Source: Acidobacteriota bacterium (GTDB lineage Bacteria; Acidobacteriota; Blastocatellia; Pyrinomonadales; Pyrinomonadaceae). From it: a stretch of DNA of 11,281 nucleotides. Of the stretch, positions 5,673-11,281 are shown one piece after another. Location of the stretch: contig JAKOSS010000123.1 of NCBI GenBank assembly GCA_029777145.1, positions 1-11,281 of the forward strand, read 5' to 3'. A model generated the notes under the pieces. It was not told the DNA's origin and did no database searches. It worked only from the letters and a program-made list of their open reading frames with translations. Both the position numbers and the translations under genes were made by a program. Each line of letters begins with the position of its first letter. The stretch's first letter is position 1.

Positions 5673-6638
5673 CTATTTGAAAACCAACTCGCACGCAGCG
5701 TCTTTCGGGCATTCGCTGCACTTGTTCTTTCTGACTTTGGTGATGGTCCCATCCGGGGCCTTGATATAACACATCGCGTAATACTGTGCGCCTGACTGCA
5801 CCGGGGTCTTTGTTGACGTCGGCCTCGGGGTAGGCGTCGATGTCCGCGTCGGTGCCGCCGTCGGAGTCCGAGTCGGGGTACGAACGGGCATCGTCGTTCC
5901 GGTCGGCTGCACGACCACCCGCGTCGCCGTTGGCGTCGGACCGGGCGTTTCGGCCGAATTGTCTGGCGTCATTTCCGTATTGGCCGGATTTGTCGCGCGA
6001 TTGTTTGAACCCGAATCGTCGTCGGTCGGAGCGGGACTTTGGCTCGCGACCGGTGACGTCTCCGGTGACGGCTGAAGATTTGTGACGATCCCGGAGTTGT
6101 CGTTGCGTATCGTTCTATCCCGATTCCATATCGTGAACGCGATGTAGAGTCCGACGCCGCTGACCGCCACGATCAGAACCGTGATCACGGCAAGCGCCAC
6201 GACATACCTGCGATTTCCACCCGCCGGTTTTGCGGCCGTCGGCGGTGCGACGACCGCGCCGGCACTTTCGACCGGTGTCGACGTCGGGAACATTTCCGTT
6301 TTCAGATACGATCCCCGGCTCGCGCCGAACGTGTTTGCCGGAGCGGGCATATCGCCGCTTGTGACCGGAAGATCTTCCGCCGTGAACCTTTCGGTAACCT
6401 CGAAGCTCACATCCGGTGCCGGCGGTGATACTGAACCCGCGTCGGACGTGATCTGTCCCGCCGTGTTCGGCGGAATGATGAGAAGATCGGTCTGGGCCTG
6501 CGACAGTTTTTGATCGCCTGTTGTGACCGGGATGTTCGTTTCGATCGTCGACAGCCCGGCGCTGACTCTCTGCAGCGCTTCCTTCATCTCGCGCGCCGAA
6601 GAAAATCGGGCGTCGCGTTCGAAGGCCATTGCCTTCAT
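5673..6638 (-). CDS. C-terminal half of a split receptor Ser/Thr kinase: linker, membrane helix, Pro/Thr stalk, Cys-containing tail
   Basis: 321 residues. The first 30 (MKAMAFERDARFSSAREMKEAL) are the last helix of a Hanks-type kinase domain, so this is the rest of the upstream kinase, not an independent protein by origin. A Pro/Thr/Ala-rich juxtamembrane segment is followed by one membrane helix at about 145-171. Then comes an outside stalk rich in Pro, Thr and Ser (about 185-282) with repeated TPTRTPT-type motifs. The terminal 40 residues hold four Cys (290, 307, 310, 316) and a basic patch (KVRKNK). Its ATG overlaps the kinase-lobe TGA by one base (TGATG), which would allow termination-reinitiation. 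Upstream in its own frame the expected LNPELPAGVS...WLMK reading is interrupted by TAG two codons before this ATG. It may therefore be a pseudogene fragment or a separately translated subunit. Confidence 0.7.
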   Translation of the reverse strand: MKAMAFERDARFSSAREMKEALQRVSAGLSTIETNIPVTTGDQKLSQAQTDLLIIPPNTAGQITSDAGSVSPPAPDVSFEVTERFTAEDLPVTSGDMPAPANTFGASRGSYLKTEMFPTSTPVESAGAVVAPPTAAKPAGGNRRYVVALAVITVLIVAVSGVGLYIAFTIWNRDRTIRNDNSGIVTNLQPSPETSPVASQSPAPTDDDSGSNNRATNPANTEMTPDNSAETPGPTPTATRVVVQPTGTTMPVRTPTRTPTAAPTRTSTPTPRPTSTKTPVQSGAQYYAMCYIKAPDGTITKVRKNKCSECPKDAACELVFK

Positions 6639-7474
6639 CAGCCACTAGGAAACGCCGGCCGGCAATTCGGGATTAAGTCCATCGGCCTGGCCAGTTCGTC
6701 GACACCGCGTTCCCAGATCCCCAACGCCCGTTGCGTGACATCGACCGGAGCGCGATTTGTCAGAAGATGATAGAAGGTCGCGCCCGCGCCGAAAACGTCG
6801 CACCGGGCATCGGTATCTTGCTGCAAGAACGGTTCCGCCTTGTCCCGATGCTTGAGCAGCACGAACTCCCGAAAGACCGGAGCAATGACCCGCAAGACCT
6901 GCTCGAGCGGGGCGTAATCCAGAGTTGCGGCCAGAAAAGTACTCTGCGACATCGGCGAACTCTTCTCGGAGCTGCGGGCGATGCCGAAATCGAGCAGCTT
7001 GATCTTATCCCGATCGTTAAGCTTCAGATTTTGCGGCTTGATATCGCGATGGATGATTGGCGGGACGAGCCCGTGAAGAAACTCGAGAGCATCAAGCAAT
7101 TGATAGATCCATGGCGAGACCTCTTCGAACCGGAACGGTGCCCCGCGTTTCTCGAGCAGGCTCGCGAGATCCTCTCCCTGGACGAATTCCATTACGAGAA
7201 ACCAACCGCCGTTCTCGGAAAAGTAGTCTGTAATGTCGGGAACTGCCTCGTGCTTGGCTTTGACGAGGGAATCGGCTTCGCGCTGGAAAGCCATGCGGAT
7301 CAAATCGCGCTGCGTGTCATCGGTCGCATTCTCGGGTTCGAGGGTTACTTGTTTGACGGCGACAGTCTTGTTGAGCCGCTCATCCGTCGCCTGGTACACC
7401 GAACCCATGCCGCCCTGCCCGAGATGACGGACGATCCGGTACCGCTGCTGTAGAACGGAATCTTTTGTGAGCAT
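6638..7474 (-). CDS. Hanks-type Ser/Thr protein kinase domain, truncated at its last helix
   Basis: 278 residues from the ATG at 7474 (numbering below starts two codons earlier, at a TTG at 7480). All catalytic motifs are present: glycine loop GQGGMG (21-26), AVK with Lys43, the helix-C Glu in QREAD (68), catalytic loop HRDIKPQN (144-151), DFG (164-166), an APLE in place of APE (190-193), and DARCDVFGAGATFYHLLT (subdomain IX). After RPMD (residue 268) the frame shifts: it reads LIPNCRPAFPSG and stops at TGA. In the +1 frame the expected LNPELPAGVS follows, then TAG, then WLMKAMAFE. Two lesions (one missing base, one TAG) thus separate the lobe from its final helix and membrane anchor. Autophosphorylation may be impaired because helix I is missing. 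It sits between the aldehyde dehydrogenase and DUF779 genes. Confidence 0.82.
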   Translation of the reverse strand: MLTKDSVLQQRYRIVRHLGQGGMGSVYQATDERLNKTVAVKQVTLEPENATDDTQRDLIRMAFQREADSLVKAKHEAVPDITDYFSENGGWFLVMEFVQGEDLASLLEKRGAPFRFEEVSPWIYQLLDALEFLHGLVPPIIHRDIKPQNLKLNDRDKIKLLDFGIARSSEKSSPMSQSTFLAATLDYAPLEQVLRVIAPVFREFVLLKHRDKAEPFLQQDTDARCDVFGAGATFYHLLTNRAPVDVTQRALGIWERGVDELARPMDLIPNCRPAFPSG

Positions 7475-7485
7475 CCTCAAACGAT

Positions 7486-7536
7486 ACGGACGCCGTCCGT
7501 TTTCCCAACGGCAAGAACCTCACCGGTCGGGAAAAC
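7486..7536. terminator. Hairpins between the aldehyde dehydrogenase and kinase genes, possible weak terminator
   Basis: GTTTTCCC (7499-7506) and GGGAAAAC (7529-7536) are perfect 8-base inverted repeats with a 22-base loop. Next to them ACGGAC-GCC-GTCCGT (7486-7500) forms a 6-bp hairpin. Both lie after the dehydrogenase stop in the direction of transcription. A U tract on the minus strand is missing (only ATCGTTTG follows), so efficient intrinsic termination is uncertain. Confidence 0.3.
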
Positions 7537-7545
7537 GGGGCGACG

Positions 7546-7580
7546 TCGATCCGCAATCCTAATTCCGCGATCCGAAATCA
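7546..7580. repeat. GATCCGC-type heptamer repeat at the aldehyde dehydrogenase 3' end
   Basis: Five gap-free 7-nt units on the plus strand: TCGATCC, GCAATCC, TAATTCC, GCGATCC, GAAATCA. The last contains the complement of the TGA stop of the dehydrogenase. Confidence 0.65.
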
Positions 7581-9089
7581 GAAAAATCCCATCGCCTTCT
7601 TGTCGTACGAGACAAGCATGTTCTTGTTCTGGCGATAGTGATCGAGCATCATCTTGTGCGTCTCGCGTCCGAAGCCCGACTTCTTGTAGCCGCCGAACGG
7701 GGCGTGTGCCGGGTAGTTGTGGTAGCAATTGACCCAAACGCGGCCGGCCTTGATAGCCCGCGGAATACGGTACAACTGATGGGCATCGCGAGTCCAGACG
7801 CCGGCGCCCAGTCCGTAGAGCGTATCGTTCGCGATCGCGATCGCGTCGGCTTCGTCCTTGAACGTCGTGATCGACGTTACCGGTCCGAAGATCTCTTCCT
7901 GGAAGACGCGCATTTTGTTGTGGCCCTTGAGCAGCGTCGGTTTGATGTAGAACCCGCCTTCGAGTCCCTCGTTCTTCTGGGCTTCGCCGCCGCACAGAAC
8001 CTCGGCGCCTTCATCACGTCCGATCTGGATGTAATTGAGGATCTTTTCATACTGATCCTCGCTCGCCTGCGCTCCGATCATCGTTTCCGGATCGAGCGGA
8101 TGGCCCATCTTGATCGCTTTCGTGCGTTCGATGACGCGTTCGATGAACTTGTCGGCGATCGATTCCTGTACAAGAATGCGCGACGGGCAGGTGCAGACCT
8201 CGCCCTGATTCAGCGCGAACAGGGCGGCGCCTTCGAGGCATTTGTCGAAGAATTCGTCGTCGGCTTCCATCACGCTCTCGAAAAAGACGTTCGGCGATTT
8301 GCCGCCGAGTTCGAGCGTGACCGGGATCAGGTTCTGCGACGCGTACTGCATGATCAGGCGTCCGGTCGTCGTCTCGCCCGTGAATGCGACCTTCGCGATC
8401 CTGTCGGAAAGTGCGAGCGGCTTTCCGGCTTCCGGTCCGAAGCCGTTGACGACGTTGACGACGCCAGGCGGGAGCAGATCTTGAATTAGTTCCATCAGGA
8501 CCATGATCGAGGCCGGTGTCTGTTCCGCCGGCTTGACGATGGTCACGTTGCCGGCCGCGAGCGCCGGAGCCATTTTCCACGTCGCCATCAGCAGCGGGAA
8601 GTTCCAGGGAATGATCTGCGCGACGACGCCGAGCGGTTCCTTGATATTGATCGAGAGCGTGTTCGCGTCGAGTTCGGTCGCGTCGCCTTCTTCCGCGCGG
8701 ATGACGCCGCCGAAATAGCGGAAATGATCGATCGCGAGCGGCAGGTCAGCAGCCATCGTCTCGCGGATCGGTTTGCCGTTGTCCCACGTCTCGGCTCGCG
8801 CGAGCATTTCGAGGTTCTGCTCCATGCGTTCCGCGATCTTCCAGAGGATGTTGCTGCGTTCGGTCGCCGACGTCTCGTTCCAGGTCTCGGCCGCTTTGTG
8901 CGCGGCGTCGAGCGCGAGTTCGATGTCCGACTCGTTGGAGCGCGCAATCTTCGTGAACGGTTTGCCGTCGACCGGCGAAATGTCGTCGAAATACTCGCCG
9001 CTACGCGGAGCGATCCACTCACCACCGATGAAATTCTCATACTGTTCCTTGAACTTCGGAACATCGTACGTCTTTCTTACTGCGTCCAT
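7578..9089 (-). CDS. NAD(P)-dependent aldehyde dehydrogenase, AldA/ExaC (acetaldehyde dehydrogenase) type
   Basis: 503 residues, full length for the family. It oxidises an aldehyde, probably acetaldehyde or a similar short aldehyde, to the acid with NAD(P)+. Visible motifs are PWNFP with Asn163, the cofactor-binding VKPAEQTP with Lys186, FTGETTTGR (236-244), LELGGKSPN with the general base Glu260, and [11 protein letters not shown] with nucleophile Cys299. EEIFGPV follows in the C-terminal half. The C-terminus KKMAGFF-like ending (KKAMGFF) and the CTCPSR variant are typical of the ExaC/AldB branch. An excellent AAGGAG lies 7 bases before the ATG, unlike every other gene here, which suggests high expression. 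A leader with promoter and hairpin precedes it. DUF779 is its expected partner, found downstream. Confidence 0.96.
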   Translation of the reverse strand: MDAVRKTYDVPKFKEQYENFIGGEWIAPRSGEYFDDISPVDGKPFTKIARSNESDIELALDAAHKAAETWNETSATERSNILWKIAERMEQNLEMLARAETWDNGKPIRETMAADLPLAIDHFRYFGGVIRAEEGDATELDANTLSINIKEPLGVVAQIIPWNFPLLMATWKMAPALAAGNVTIVKPAEQTPASIMVLMELIQDLLPPGVVNVVNGFGPEAGKPLALSDRIAKVAFTGETTTGRLIMQYASQNLIPVTLELGGKSPNVFFESVMEADDEFFDKCLEGAALFALNQGEVCTCPSRILVQESIADKFIERVIERTKAIKMGHPLDPETMIGAQASEDQYEKILNYIQIGRDEGAEVLCGGEAQKNEGLEGGFYIKPTLLKGHNKMRVFQEEIFGPVTSITTFKDEADAIAIANDTLYGLGAGVWTRDAHQLYRIPRAIKAGRVWVNCYHNYPAHAPFGGYKKSGFGRETHKMMLDHYRQNKNMLVSYDKKAMGFF

Positions 9090-9096
9090 ATTCGTA

Positions 9097-9102
9097 CTCC
9101 TT
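9097..9102 (-). promoter_or_regulatory. Strong ribosome binding site of the aldehyde dehydrogenase
   Basis: AAGGAG on the minus strand, 7 bases before the ATG at 9089. It fixes this start codon and is the best Shine-Dalgarno in the window. Confidence 0.85.
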
Positions 9103-9119
9103 GTCTGAATGAAAACCTG

Positions 9120-9135
9120 CCGGAGTTGCCTCCGG
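9120..9135 (-). promoter_or_regulatory. GNRA-capped hairpin in the aldehyde dehydrogenase leader
   Basis: On the minus strand CCGGAG-GCAA-CUCCGG is a perfect 6-bp stem closed by a GCAA tetraloop, 17 bases upstream of the Shine-Dalgarno. GAGGCAA also occurs a second time about 14 bases further upstream. It may stabilise the mRNA or be a regulatory element; no known riboswitch is recognised. Confidence 0.45.
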
Positions 9136-9171
9136 AAAATTGCCTCGGTCGGGGTTGCTTTTGTATGCCCG

Positions 9172-9200
9172 ATTTTAGCACTTTTTGTTTGAGGATTGAA
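9172..9200 (-). promoter_or_regulatory. Candidate sigma70-type promoter of the aldehyde dehydrogenase
   Basis: Minus strand: TTCAAT (9200-9195), a 17-base spacer, then TAAAAT (9177-9172) preceded directly by TGC, an extended -10-like element. Transcription would start about 75 bases before the ATG and include the GNRA hairpin. The -35 box is weak (3 of 6). Confidence 0.4.
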
Positions 9201-9204
9201 GAAA

Positions 9205-9355
9205 TCAGTGGTCAGTGGTCAGTGGGCAGTGGTCAGTGGTCGGTGGTCGGTGGCCAGTGGTCGGTGGTCGGTGGTCGGTGGTCGGTGGTCAGTGGTCAGT
9301 GGTCAGTGGTCGGTGGTCAGTGGTCAGTGGTCAGTGGTCAGTGGTCAGTGGTCGG
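9205..9355. repeat. GGTCAGT/GGTCGGT heptamer array
   Basis: About 21 uninterrupted 7-nt units, GGTCAGT or GGTCGGT with occasional GGGCAGT and GGCCAGT variants. The period of 7 keeps all three forward frames open and produces spurious proteins of SVVSGQW repeats. It lies just upstream of the dehydrogenase promoter; the gene-less stretch 9090-9650 consists of this array, the next repeats and the dehydrogenase leader. Confidence 0.97.
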
Positions 9356-9374
9356 AGTTTGGAGTTTGGAGTTC
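9354..9374. repeat. GGAGTTT heptamer, three copies
   Basis: GGAGTTT, GGAGTTT, GGAGTTC directly join the GGTCAGT array in the same 7-nt phase. CCGCG-TTTA-CGCGG (9374-9387), a 5-bp hairpin, follows. Confidence 0.8.
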
Positions 9375-9415
9375 CGCGTTTACGCGGTTGTCGTGTACAT
9401 GTTCAAGATTCAACG

Positions 9416-9657
9416 AAATCGCAAATCTAAGATCGCAAATCCAAGATCGGAGATCTAAGATCGCAAATCGCAAATCGCAAATCGCAAATGGAATGGGACG
9501 CTCGCGCTCCAGTCAATCGCAAATCGCAAATCGCAAATCGCAAATGGAATGGGACGCTCGCGCTCCAGTCAATCGCAAATCGCAAATGGAATGGGTCGCA
9601 TGCGCTCCAGTCAATCGCAAATCGCAAATCGCAAATCTAAAATCTAAAATCTAAAAT
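9416..9657. repeat. AATCGCA/AATCTAA heptamer array with embedded 27-bp GC-rich cores
   Basis: A run of 7-nt units (AAATCGC, AAATCTA, AGATCGC and variants) carries three copies of a 27-base core, at 9488-9514, 9544-9570 and 9586-9612. The cores begin ATGGAATGGG and end GCGCTCCAGTC. The first two are identical; the third differs at a few bases. Spacing is 56 and 42 bases, both multiples of 7, so copy number of the heptamers differs between cores. It ends in ATCTAAA units that supply the TAG stop of trpS. Confidence 0.95.
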
Positions 9658-10643
9658 CGAATCGCTCCAACGACGCCCATTTTCGAGTAAACGTCGTCGA
9701 GCGTCGCGCGGGCGATGACGCGGGCTTTTTCGGCGCCTTTCTTGAGGATCTCGTTGAGATGCGCGTCGTCGAAATCCTTGACGCGTTCCTGAAAGGGCTT
9801 CATGAACTCGACGACCGCGTCCGCCAGTTCAGTCTTGAGATGCCCGTATCCTTTGCCCTGAAAATGTACCTCGATCTCGTTCGCCGACTTTCCGGTCATC
9901 AGGTGATACATGGTCAGCAGATTGTGGATCGCCGGCCGCGTTTCATCAAAGACGATCGTCGTTCCGGAATCGGTGACGGCACGTTTGATCTTCTTCGCGA
10001 TCGTGTCCGGATCGTCGAGCAGAAAGATCGACGCGTTCGGGTTGTCGTCCGATTTCGACATCTTCTTCGCCGGATCCTGCAGCGACAGGATGTTCGCGCC
10101 GACCGGCGGGATGAACGGTTCGGGGACGACGAACGCCGTGCCGTAATCGCGGTTGAAGCGCTCCGCAAGATCGCGGGAAAGTTCGAGATGCTGTTTCTGG
10201 TCCTTGCCAACCGGTACCAGATGCGTTTGATAAAGCAGGATGTCGGCGGCCATCAGGATCGGATACGTGAACAATCCGACGCCGGCGCGTTCGCGGTTGC
10301 CCTTTCCCTTGTCCTTGAACTGCGTCATCCGCTCGAGTTCGCCCATCCGCGCGAGGCAGGACAGCACCCACGCCAGTTCGGCGTGTTCCGAAACATCCGA
10401 TTGGACGAAGATCGTCGAGACCTCGGGATCGATGCCGGCGGCGAGATAGATCCGCGCCAGATCGAGTGTTTTCTGGCGAAGCGTCGCCGGATCCTGCGGC
10501 AGCGTGATCGCGTGCAGGTTGACGATGCAGTAGAAACTTTCGTAGTCGTTCTGGAGTTCGACCCAATTGCGGAGCGCACCGAGATAGTTGCCGATGTGCA
10601 GGCTGCCTGTCGGCTGCGCACCGCTGAAGATACGTTTTTTCAT
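9651..10643 (-). CDS. trpS: Tryptophanyl-tRNA synthetase
   Basis: 330 residues, standard for bacterial TrpRS, a class I synthetase that charges tRNA-Trp in the cytoplasm. It has the HIGH-type signature PTGSLHIGN (11-19), FVQSDVSEHAELAWVLSC, the VPVGKDQKQHLELSRD tryptophan-site region (about 144-159) and KMSKS (194-198). The ATG at 10643 is chosen over a longer frame from 10709, because MKKRIFSGAQPTGSLHIGN is the family N-terminus and the longer frame would run into the protease gene. It starts 4 bases after the protease stop, without a clear Shine-Dalgarno, so coupled translation is likely. The TAG stop lies within the flanking heptamer repeat. Confidence 0.98.
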   Translation of the reverse strand: MKKRIFSGAQPTGSLHIGNYLGALRNWVELQNDYESFYCIVNLHAITLPQDPATLRQKTLDLARIYLAAGIDPEVSTIFVQSDVSEHAELAWVLSCLARMGELERMTQFKDKGKGNRERAGVGLFTYPILMAADILLYQTHLVPVGKDQKQHLELSRDLAERFNRDYGTAFVVPEPFIPPVGANILSLQDPAKKMSKSDDNPNASIFLLDDPDTIAKKIKRAVTDSGTTIVFDETRPAIHNLLTMYHLMTGKSANEIEVHFQGKGYGHLKTELADAVVEFMKPFQERVKDFDDAHLNEILKKGAEKARVIARATLDDVYSKMGVVGAIRF

Positions 10644-10647
10644 ACAG

Positions 10648-11281
10648 TTAGAACCAAGGCGTGAAAAGCAGGTACCTGACCAGCTTCGCGAACGGGTACA
10701 TGATCGCACCGATCACGCCGAAATAGAGCAGCGCCATCAGGATCAGAAAACCGTAGTGCTCGAGCATGTCGAAGATCGGCTGGAAACTTGCGGGCAGAAA
10801 CGTTGACAAGACCTTGCTTCCGTCGAGCGGCGGAAACGGCAACAGATTGAAGACCGCCAGTGAAACGTTAAGGAAGATCATGTACCAAAGGAGCGTCATC
10901 AGGATCTGGAGAATCCCGCCGGATTCGAGGATGCCGGCGTTGAACACGCCGGTTTCGAGCAGCGTCTTGAAGATCGCGAATCCGACCGTCGCGAGGATGA
11001 GATTTGCACCGATCCCGGCGATCGAGACCATCACGTTCGCCTGCCTGTACTTCGTCCATTTACGGGGATTGACAGGGGTTGGCTTGCCCCAGCCGATCAG
11101 CGGAATGCTCGCCACCGCTCCGCCCATCGCGCCGAAGACGAATCCGAGGATCGGGATCAAAAGCGTTCCGATCGGATCCGTATGCGCGACCGGGTTCAGC
11201 GTTACGCGGCCGAGCATGTACGCCGTGTCGTCGCCATAGCGGTAGGACATCCATGCGTGGCCCGCTTCGTGCGCCGAGATC
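10648..11281 (-). CDS. Site-2 protease family (M50) intramembrane metalloprotease, N-terminus cut by window
   Basis: 211 residues are visible. At the window edge the frame reads ISAHEAGHAW: the HExxH zinc site whose Glu activates water. The third zinc ligand is the Asp in NLLPFPPLDGS. TLNPVAHTDPIGT between them is typical of the small site-2 protease (YwhC-like) group. Membrane helices surround each motif, with at least four hydrophobic stretches after the HExxH. These enzymes cut membrane-embedded substrates; the substrate here is unknown. trpS follows at once, a common pairing. Only the region upstream of ISAHEAGH is missing. Confidence 0.95.
   Translation of the reverse strand, partial: ISAHEAGHAWMSYRYGDDTAYMLGRVTLNPVAHTDPIGTLLIPILGFVFGAMGGAVASIPLIGWGKPTPVNPRKWTKYRQANVMVSIAGIGANLILATVGFAIFKTLLETGVFNAGILESGGILQILMTLLWYMIFLNVSLAVFNLLPFPPLDGSKVLSTFLPASFQPIFDMLEHYGFLILMALLYFGVIGAIMYPFAKLVRYLLFTPWF

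Noticed and set aside
5671..5772. 34-residue N-terminal extension of the DUF779 protein
   Set aside because: It overlaps the kinase C-terminal gene in another frame; DUF779 proteins start near MKAVARV.
6640..6660. Programmed frameshift or stop-codon read-through in the kinase
   Set aside because: I see no slippery heptamer or flanking structure. A frame change alone would still meet the TAG unless it occurred after it, where the upstream residues no longer match the kinase family.
8724..9654. Forward open frames with SVVSGQW-type repeated proteins (8724-9458, 9196-9654, 9215-9430)
   Set aside because: They are translations of the 7-nt repeat array, open in all forward frames, with no start signals or recognisable domains; one also runs antisense to the aldehyde dehydrogenase.
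9416..9657. CRISPR array
   Set aside because: The intervals between the 27-bp cores are themselves heptamer repeats, not unique spacers. Spacing is unequal and no cas genes are present.
3157..10664. Long plus-strand frames opposite scpA, the kinase, the dehydrogenase and trpS (3157-3804, 6731-7453, 7638-8489, 9759-10664)
   Set aside because: Each lies opposite a gene with clear family motifs. Their composition (rich in Arg, Asp and Val) is what antisense of GC-rich genes gives.
10644..10709. 22-residue N-terminal extension of trpS
   Set aside because: It overlaps the protease C-terminus and has no similarity to TrpRS. The ATG at 10643 matches the family start.

Overview
The window reads like a chromosomal stretch of a moderately GC-rich, non-cyanobacterial bacterium. 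An Acidobacteriota (Blastocatellia-like) origin is my best inference. It rests on the style of the receptor Ser/Thr kinase, the neighbourhood of site-2 protease, trpS, scpA and scpB, and the many short intergenic tandem repeats. No taxonomic marker gene is present. TGA is an ordinary stop for most genes here, so the genetic code is standard. Every supported gene lies on the minus strand, so transcription runs from position 11281 towards 1.

Reading in the direction of transcription: a site-2 protease (M50; HEAGH zinc motif at the window edge) is followed 4 bases later by trpS. A gene-less stretch of about 560 bp (9090-9650) holds several kinds of heptanucleotide repeat plus the promoter and leader of an aldehyde dehydrogenase gene. 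Next come the aldehyde dehydrogenase, a receptor-type Ser/Thr kinase broken into two reading frames that overlap at TGATG, and a DUF779 protein, whose family is usually a partner of such dehydrogenases.

The most notable locus is 4804-5154. It encodes an ArsC/Spx-family redox protein whose catalytic cysteine codon is TGA. The reading frame is intact on both sides. A hairpin with the general form of a bacterial SECIS lies 30 nt after the TGA, and all three ArsC active-site arginines are kept. It is best read as a selenoprotein in which a conventional gene caller would lose the N-terminus. An antibiotic-biosynthesis-monooxygenase-like protein and a DinB/YfiT-like metal-binding protein follow.

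Then come scpA and scpB (partners of SMC in chromosome condensation) and a run of five divergent tandem paralogues (2351 to 1, the last cut by the window edge). Each encodes a small protein with two membrane helices and a C-terminal beta-rich domain. They sit close behind scpB and are overlapping or nearly so, which suggests one long operon. I do not recognise a named family for them.

A recurring theme is clusters of 7-nt tandem repeats (GGTCAGT, GGAGTTT, AATCGCA, AATCTAA, GGAATYT, AGCTGAC and GATCCGC types) in at least seven intergenic spots. Several run into stop or start codons of neighbouring genes.
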